From Pestalotiopsis fici W106-1 (taxonomy: Eukaryota; Ascomycota; Sordariomycetes; Amphisphaeriales; Sporocadaceae): DNA of 64,000 nt. Positions 57,636 to 64,000 of this stretch are shown in pieces (the stretch's first letter is position 1; the number at the start of each line of letters is the position of its first letter). The position numbers and the translations under genes were made by a program. The DNA lies in assembly GCF_000516985.1 (NCBI RefSeq), contig NW_006917101.1, forward strand, positions 1,356,834 through 1,420,833, read 5' to 3'. The notes under the pieces are model-generated. The model saw nothing but the letters and a program-made list of their open reading frames with translations, ran no database searches and was not told where the DNA came from.

Positions 57636-60600
57636 TGTGAATAGATTCGAAAGCCTCTCGAATGCGTAGAAAGTTTAATTGGTTCGAGGTTTCAATTGGT
57701 ACCACAAGACGTAGGAGATACGATATGTGCGAAGCTCGAGTATCGACAACGAATGGATGGTAGTGGCAATTAAAAGGCGTCTTGATTCTATGATGAAATG
57801 AAGAAGGAAAAAAAGGCAACAAAGCGAGAGAGTTGCCGTGTGAGAAATCACCAAAAGTGAAGAAAGTGATTGTATGGTGGAGAGAGCGAGATCAATGAGA
57901 AGAAAGAGAAAGAGTGTCGAGAAGTTGAGAACCCGAATATTTTAGGTTTTCTAGAAAGAAAGGCCAGGAGCGATGCACTCGGGACAAGTGCCAAGAGCAA
58001 GCAAGCATGAATTTTGGCACAGTTCAATGTCTACACACCCCCCATCATCACCTCCGTCCCCTCTCTGGATCGCCTGATTGGCAGCAATGGTGTGTGTGCT
58101 AAAAGTATGAGGTAGGTACCGTATGCAACCAAACTTGGATCTCCATGGGTTTAGTGGAGTGTAAAAGATGGTGGTGACCGTAATGACGGAGGGGTGTGTC
58201 CACCATTCAAGCCTATTGCTAAGGTTATTCCTTAGCTGCCAAGCACAGAGCTGGATTCAAGATTGGGCGTGCGGATACGAAACACTGGAGCAAAAAGCCA
58301 GACCTGAGCGCGTCGTTCTGTGATATGCCAACTCCGGCCGTGTCAATCGACTTTGGACAAATCTCCCCTTGCATATAAACATCGGGTCATTCCCAAAGGA
58401 ACGATCAAAAATAATTTGGTAGTATTATAAGAGGTCAAGCAAGGCTATTGTGGGCCGACTGTGAGGGACTGGAAATGAATTTGCAACAGTATCAGGTCAT
58501 GACACACACAGTTGGCCATGCCATTGCCGTGGGCGCGGCTCACAGTACGAACATGGTCATCATTTACCCCATTGCTGGGATTGTGCCTAGTGGAGGGTAG
58601 CAGGGGGGTGGCCCCGGGGGAAGCGAGCGATTCTCCCGCATCCTGTTCCCAAGCGCCAAGGCAAAAATATGCGTGCTTGGGCTTGCTTGGGTGGGCGCTA
58701 TGGCGGCAGGGTGCGGATATCAGGCAAGGAGGAAACTTGGAATTTTTTCTAGCATTTCTAGCAGACAACCATCGCGCCCATGGTGGGCTGCTGATCCAGC
58801 CACTAAATCTCTGCTATGCACAATTCAGGGATGAGGCGAGCAAACGACTGGAAATCATCATCTCCCCTTCATCTAATCAAGGCCGGGAAGACGTCCCAGC
58901 TCTTCTTGGCTTACAACACTGCCTCAGTCTACCTGTTTCAACTCGTATACCACACACACTACTACTGAGCTCCGCAAGGCGTGTGTCTATGTGTGGGATT
59001 CTTCGGAATCTTGGAAACGAACACTTTTTGTTTACTCCGCTATGCAAAACATGTTGTCAGGTTCCAGACGAGGGGGATGAGTGGTGCCAGAGATCAATGA
59101 GATGTGGGCTTTTGTCGCTTGTCGTGGTCCCATGTGATTCGAACAGACTACGTACTACTGGTCTACGATAATGCCAATGCAAGATGCGCGCGGGTATGTA
59201 ATGTAGTGTAGTGTAATGTGTTGTAGACATTTTTTTTGCACTGCCTCCTTGACTGCCAAATAACCAACCACTGCACTCACACATACATGCCTACCAACAG
59301 CGTCATTAACCGGCCGAGCAACTTTCATTCTCTCACAGTGTTTCAATATAACATTCCTGCCGATCTTCCCATTGACTCGTGCCGAGTTCGTCTCAAGAAA
59401 AGATTGGAAACAACCAGCCGTCCTTCCGAATCAGCTGGCCATGTCCGTGATGAAGTCATAATGGATACCGGAGGACCCAACTTCCCCATCGGCAAAACTG
59501 CTGCCAAGCAACCGAAGCAGAGCCCTGGTCAAGCTTGCACGGCTTCCAAATCCCCAGTGCTTCCCCTGGGCGGGTGTGCAAGATGCAGTCAATGCACTCC
59601 AGCATGCCCTTTTCTTTGATTGAGACTTGTCGCCGCCATCTCCGATGCTGACTGACCTCATCAGTATTCGTTTCTTACAGGCAACGTTGATTTCTTGAAA
59701 ATTGTTTTCATGCAAATGTTCAATGTTGTGGTGCTGAAAACTCCATTCATTTACACCAGGGTAACGCCCAGAACATTCCAACCGGCCCTGAGGGGAGAGG
59801 GTTGGAGGGGCTTCTGGCCCAGGCCTAGACCAGCAATATTCAATGGATTTCCCCTGGATTCACTGCTAAAATTGCCCGAGCCTCTCCCCGCTGTCAGGGC
59901 CTAGTGTGCCCTTTTTGGGCGCGCTAAAGTGGAAGCGAAATTCAATCCCGGTCGATCTCGGCGCGGATCTGAGCTGTTGGGAAGCGTTGGAATCGTTGAA
60001 GAAAACACGCCTGCAAGATCTGATCCTCCAAATGAATCATCCCGTCCAAAGTCCCACTACGCTTCTGACCCTTGGAAGTTGGAACCGATGCCGTATTGAG
60101 AAACAACACGCCGCATATCAACATGTATGTTTTCCAGGTGAAGTGCGGCTCTTCAGAAGCACTCCTTGAAAAAGTACGCAAAGGAGCTGCTGCACTTTGA
60201 TTAGCTAGTCGCTGATCGTCATGTGGCCTGGCACAACCTCCAGTCACGTCTCGCATTTAGTAATCTTTCGACTTGGACGATCCCCAGATCGTTTGGTGCT
60301 GATCCAGATATGTACCACGGAAGCACTCTCAAAAATAACCGGTATGGAAATAACACGGCAGCCGAACCTTACTTGCTCAGAGGATACATCCTGCGTTTAT
60401 TTTTATGCAATGTAGGTAGAAGTGCATCTTCAATGTGTTTCAGCGGCGGACATAAACATAATAAGTCTGGCGTGCATGGGATATAGCAATCAGATGTACG
60501 TGGAAACCTTTGGCGTCATCTTTATTCTACTCTATTTGGGTATCAAACAATACTCGGATGAAATGAAGCGTCAATCGCAAATCACTTCGAACTCTATCAA

Positions 60601-61027
60601 AACTCTAACATGAACGAACACCCCACCCCCAAAAGGCTAAACGTGAATCCTACCTCTATCGCAAACAAATATCTTTCCTGTTAGCACACGACCAGGCTGC
60701 CAAGCTATGGTCCAGACGAGGCCAACAATCGTGCAAATCTTCAACGACTTTTATGCTATTCTTGGAGTACAGAGTACGGATAGGATGAGCGTACGTTGTT
60801 GAGGATCGCTCGTCAAAGGCGACTCTCGAGGCTTTATTGGTGGACATCTCTTCACGTTAGGATATCCTGCTTCTGAAACTCCTCACAAATTTCCAGGCTG
60901 TTGTTGCTTCCGGTCGTGCTGCTGACATGAGCCCCCGATCGTGTATGGGCTATGCTCGACACAGGTGGGTGCTGGCTATGTATATATGCGATTTGCTCAA
61001 TGGCGATCTGTTTTTGCCGCGAGCGTC
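57636..61027. other. 3.4 kb intergenic, GH72 promoter and no further gene seen
   Basis: The first few hundred bases upstream of GH72 are GA-rich on the plus strand (57790-57960), meaning CT-rich in the gene's sense, as is common before strongly expressed fungal genes. The largest open frame, plus 58512-59171 (219 codons), has no domain and no relatives that I recognise. Frames near 59236-60613 are likewise unconvincing. Confidence 0.5.
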
Positions 61028-61954
61028 TCATTGCTGGAGTTGATAGCCTCCCTCCGTTCCGGCCTCCAGCGACTTTCGACTACTAGTTGAAATGATCTTG
61101 CTGGGATGCCATACGTTCAACAAAAGCATGGCAATGAACATCAGCGTCGCATCAAAGCCGTACAGCCAGCCCTCGGAGTGCTGCAGGGACCCGCCAAAGC
61201 CCTGACCGTACTCAATGGCACGGAAGAGGGACCGCACGAGGATGAGGGCCGAGACGGCGTACAGGACGAACATGAACCGCTGCCAGGGCACCGCCACGGT
61301 GCTGGACGCGGCCGTCGGGTGTCGCACTGTCCGCACGTGGAAGATGGACGCGACAATGACAAAGACGGAGAAGCCAATGAGCTGGACGGCCAGACCGCCG
61401 ATGATGACGTTTTCGCCCGTCTGGAGGCCAGATGAGTCTTTGGCAGCTGAGAGCAGACCACCTCCACTGATAATCGACACTATTAGCTATACGTTTTCCT
61501 CCAACTTGGGGTTTAGGAATGGCAAGAAAGAGACATACGCTCCCTGCATCAAGAACGAAATCACGTCCACCGTGACAAATATCTTCGTGAGCCATCGGAT
61601 TGGGATGATCGAGTTGCGTGCACCGTCCACGAGCCGGACGATGCGACCAAGGATCATATACACCGAGGCTGCGAACAGTGCTGGGGCGACTAGCAGGAGA
61701 AGCGTCTGTACGATGTATGGGCTGAGTGTCCAGTTAGGCGTCTGGAGAGCCGATCCTATGCGACCGCCGTATCCTATCGTCTCGAAAATGCCGCCGATAA
61801 CAAACGGTATGAAATACCATGTCCGTGCTCGTGTCAATTGAAAGAGGTGCAACAAAGTTGAAATGGCGAACAAGGTCACGAATACTGCCGCGGCTGCCTT
61901 TGAAGGATCGTAATAATAGTACCTGAATTCGTCGATGTGCCGCGACTCGAGCAT
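61028..61954 (-). CDS. RTA1-like seven-transmembrane lipid-translocating exporter family protein
   Basis: Two exons (61539-61954 and 61028-61466) join through a GTATGT-donor intron to 284 residues, normal for the fungal RTA1-like family (RTA1, RSB1, RTM1). About seven hydrophobic segments are visible. Family-typical stretches are FIPFVIGGIFETIGYGGR, LVAPALFAASVYMILGRI, FVTVDVISFLMQGAGGG (across the splice) and SEGWLYGFDATLMFIAMLLL. Members sit in the plasma membrane or endomembranes. Yeast relatives confer resistance to 7-aminocholesterol or export sphingoid bases, but the substrate of this one cannot be read from sequence. It stands alone next to a HET-domain gene. Confidence 0.92.
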
Positions 61955-63018
61955 TGTTGCGTTTGGAATATTGGGTTAAAGAAGGAGTCGTTGGGAAATC
62001 TACGATAATTCCAATGTCGGTTACGTCTTCGATCGTGGTGAATATCGGGTTTGCGAGCTTGCAGTGATGTTATTGATTTCGAGAGCCATGATGGAATCCG
62101 GAATATCGTCAGCTTATATCAAATTTGGGATATTTGAAAATTGGTAACCGAGTTCAGAGTTTCTCTGGCCCAATACGCGTATGGGGCGTATTCGCAAACA
62201 GAGCATTTTAGTAGCGGAATATATGGCGGCTATGCCCGATCCACAATATACGAAGGCAATGCGAGAAAAATGCGAAGTGTACGAGGAGGATCCAACAGCT
62301 TGGGAGGATCCCGCCGTTGATGCTAAGCCAATCTGGGCCCAATGGTCAGCAAACGCCGCGCGGCTGAAGACATATATCTACGGGGTCTCGGATCTTTACA
62401 CCTTGCGGCACTGCCACCACATCTCACCTCTATTTCCCCCCTGGGTTCCAACATGCATATGCAACTTGAATATCGCAGCAGGCAGCAGAATTAATCAGGC
62501 TCAGAAAAAGTCCTAGTCAAGGACGCTAATTGCGCAAAAACTGTGGCTTTGTCAGATAAGATCAATCCGCTCGGGCATAATGTCCGAATTTGCTCGGAGC
62601 GGCTGCCATGACAAGCGCAAAGGCTTTACGAACCTATACTATTGTCCGAGACCCAGGCCATATATGATAAATGTATTTGTCACCGCAGGCGGTTGTGATC
62701 CTATAAAAGAATCGTGCACGTTCATTCGGAACGTGCCTGGCCCGTAACCAAAAGGATTACCTAGTCACGACTTGTCTTCACAGCCATATCGGGTCCTGTT
62801 CATTCGTATTGTTACGAGAACTGAGAATACTTGTACATGACCTCTGTTGACTGCAAGCATAAGCGGAGATCGATATTTCCCTCACCTCAGTCCAAATGCA
62901 GCCAGTAAAGGGACATCGTAAAGGCCCAGTGTCATAGTACCAAAACACGTATCATGACAAAGATCCAGGATAAAACAGCGGTACCTTTAGAGTTGTTCGG
63001 AATAACGACATGGTTGTG
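61955..63018. other. 1.1 kb intergenic between the RTA1-like gene and the HET gene
   Basis: The RTA1-like promoter must lie in the left part and the 3' flank of the HET gene in the right part. The only notable frame is plus 62181-62516, listed separately. Confidence 0.5.
62181..62516 (+). CDS. Possible small ORF of unknown function
   Basis: A 111-codon frame starts MGRIRKQSILVAEYMAAMPD. Its first 70 codons have a protein-like composition (for example EVYEEDPTAWEDPAVDAK), but I recognise no family and the last 40 codons look random. It could be a fragment of a decayed gene. It overlaps the expected RTA1-like promoter area, which speaks against it. Confidence 0.15.
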   Translation: MGRIRKQSILVAEYMAAMPDPQYTKAMREKCEVYEEDPTAWEDPAVDAKPIWAQWSANAARLKTYIYGVSDLYTLRHCHHISPLFPPWVPTCICNLNIAAGSRINQAQKKS

Positions 63019-64000
63019 TCATTGAATATGAACAGTGTACACCAGGTCCTTCATATCCGTGCGATTCAGATCCATTTCCCAACGGACTCTCTCAGCACGC
63101 TGCTCTCGTGTCTTCATGTACCCATGGGCCCCCGCGAATGCAAATTCCGTTCCTGGATTTTGGATTACCTCTGTACAGCGTGGTAGGCCTTGACGGGCTG
63201 CTATATGTTGCATGAGAGGCGTTCTAGAGGTGGTATGGCGCCCAGGCATGCCTGCAAACGTTAAGGTACCCAACCTAACATGGGCCACATGCCCCTGAGC
63301 CGAGGGTACCTGCCAAAGGATGAGGCCATGAATCTCCTCCGTCACGAGGCTCATGTTCACCATAAAGAAGCAGAGCTCCCGGGGCTGTGCAGCGTCTCCT
63401 GGCCACTCTGACACGTTCCAGTCAAAAGTGCCCCCCAGGGAAAACAGCGGTTCGAGTCCCGGAGATTCCAAGGGACGAGATAACAGGACCTTGTCCTCGT
63501 ATCGACCCGAGCCAAAGGGATCGTGATTTTGAAGAGTCCCAAAGAGCGCAATGCCTGTGAGACTTAAAGGACCGTCGGTTGTCGTGATTATGCCGTCATC
63601 TTCAGCTTGAACCCATGGTATCCGATACTTACCCCACGGGTTGTTGTAGGCATCGTCTTGCTGCACTTTTCCGTCAAGGTTCAGCCAAGACCATGTCGGG
63701 GCAATGGACCTATCCAATTGTTTTGGCTTGGATTCGGAAAAGTGACTGGTCCAACAGAGCTGCCGGTGAAAATCGCGACTCCAAAGACCCTGGACATACA
63801 AGTTACCGGTATGGTGCCTTGTCCGTTGGAGGTGATCAGCGAGGCCCGACAGAGCAATGACCTTGTCCGTCTTCTTGGTGAGCGCGCACCCCGAATATTG
63901 TTCCACGATATTAGACCAAATGCGCCTAAAGTCTTCCTCACTCGTAGGAACCAGCCTCTTCCTCCACATAGAGAGAGATTGCTGCCTCGTCCAGAGATTG
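63019..64000 (-). CDS. HET-domain protein, C-terminal part (runs off the window)
   Basis: The frame stays open to the right edge and lacks its N-terminal coding sequence, so the true start lies beyond 64000. The visible 326 residues end at a TGA at 63019-63021. The stretch RRIWSNIVEQYSGCALTKKTDKVIALSGLADHL, given here only as a position (about 63837-63933), matches the region just after the HET domain in large fungal HET proteins. GNLYVQGLWSRDFHRQLCW and APTWSWLNLDGKV follow, both typical of the family. HET proteins take part in heterokaryon incompatibility and related allorecognition cell death. Most family members are uncharacterised, and nothing here shows which role this one has. Confidence 0.85.
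   Translation of the reverse strand, partial: NLWTRQQSLSMWRKRLVPTSEEDFRRIWSNIVEQYSGCALTKKTDKVIALSGLADHLQRTRHHTGNLYVQGLWSRDFHRQLCWTSHFSESKPKQLDRSIAPTWSWLNLDGKVQQDDAYNNPWGKYRIPWVQAEDDGIITTTDGPLSLTGIALFGTLQNHDPFGSGRYEDKVLLSRPLESPGLEPLFSLGGTFDWNVSEWPGDAAQPRELCFFMVNMSLVTEEIHGLILWQVPSAQGHVAHVRLGTLTFAGMPGRHTTSRTPLMQHIAARQGLPRCTEVIQNPGTEFAFAGAHGYMKTREQRAERVRWEMDLNRTDMKDLVYTVHIQ

Noticed and set aside
58512..59171. 219-codon open frame on the plus strand
   Set aside because: No recognisable motif. Start and end do not fit UTR-like signals, and a comparable frame exists on the opposite strand.
59110..59230. B-box-like GTTCGAATC on the minus strand
   Set aside because: No A-box upstream and no acceptor stem; chance match.

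Overview
The window reads as nuclear DNA of a filamentous ascomycete, most likely a sordariomycete of the Hypocreales. Genes carry short GT-AG introns (51 to about 200 nt), are monocistronic on both strands, and match fungal families throughout: SNF1, DPB2, GSH1, an NsdD/SUB-1-type GATA factor, a fungal MFS family, DUF3824, GH72, RTA1-like and HET. One 100-N gap (13835-13934) and one isolated N (42456) show that it is a draft assembly.

Layout. 0.3-12.3 kb is a compact housekeeping block: SNF1 (-), a small conserved protein with a probable mitochondrial presequence (-), DPB2 (+) divergent from it, and GSH1 (+). From 12.3 to 44.7 kb the only gene I can support is the NsdD-type GATA factor (22.8-24.4 kb, -). 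It sits between a 10.4 kb and a 20.3 kb stretch without recognisable genes, full of homopolymer and microsatellite tracts, with one 261-bp MITE-like element. From 44.7 to 57.6 kb there is a large 12-TM MFS-type gene (-), a six-exon DUF3824 gene (+) and a GH72 glucanosyltransferase (-). From 57.6 kb to the end the DNA is looser: an RTA1-like gene and the C-terminal part of a HET-domain gene that runs off the right edge.

Main discovery. The MFS gene (44742-49213) is open and family-like over about 1,470 codons except for in-frame stops, and all of these are TAG. One lies just before TM1 and one just after TM12, each where I expect Trp. A third lies in the N-terminal cytosolic region and might instead be removed by a weak intron. 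There are no TAA or TGA stops and no frameshifts. This is the signature of sordariomycete genes whose UAG codons are recoded to UGG by A-to-I mRNA editing during sexual development. The gene resembles, and may be the orthologue of, the edited MFS-domain gene AMD1 of Fusarium graminearum as I remember it. Its nearest recognisable neighbour across the 20 kb gap is the sexual-development regulator NsdD.

For spliced genes the coordinates give the whole CDS span, and exon limits are in the evidence. Exon limits were derived by hand from splice signals and reading phase, without transcript data.
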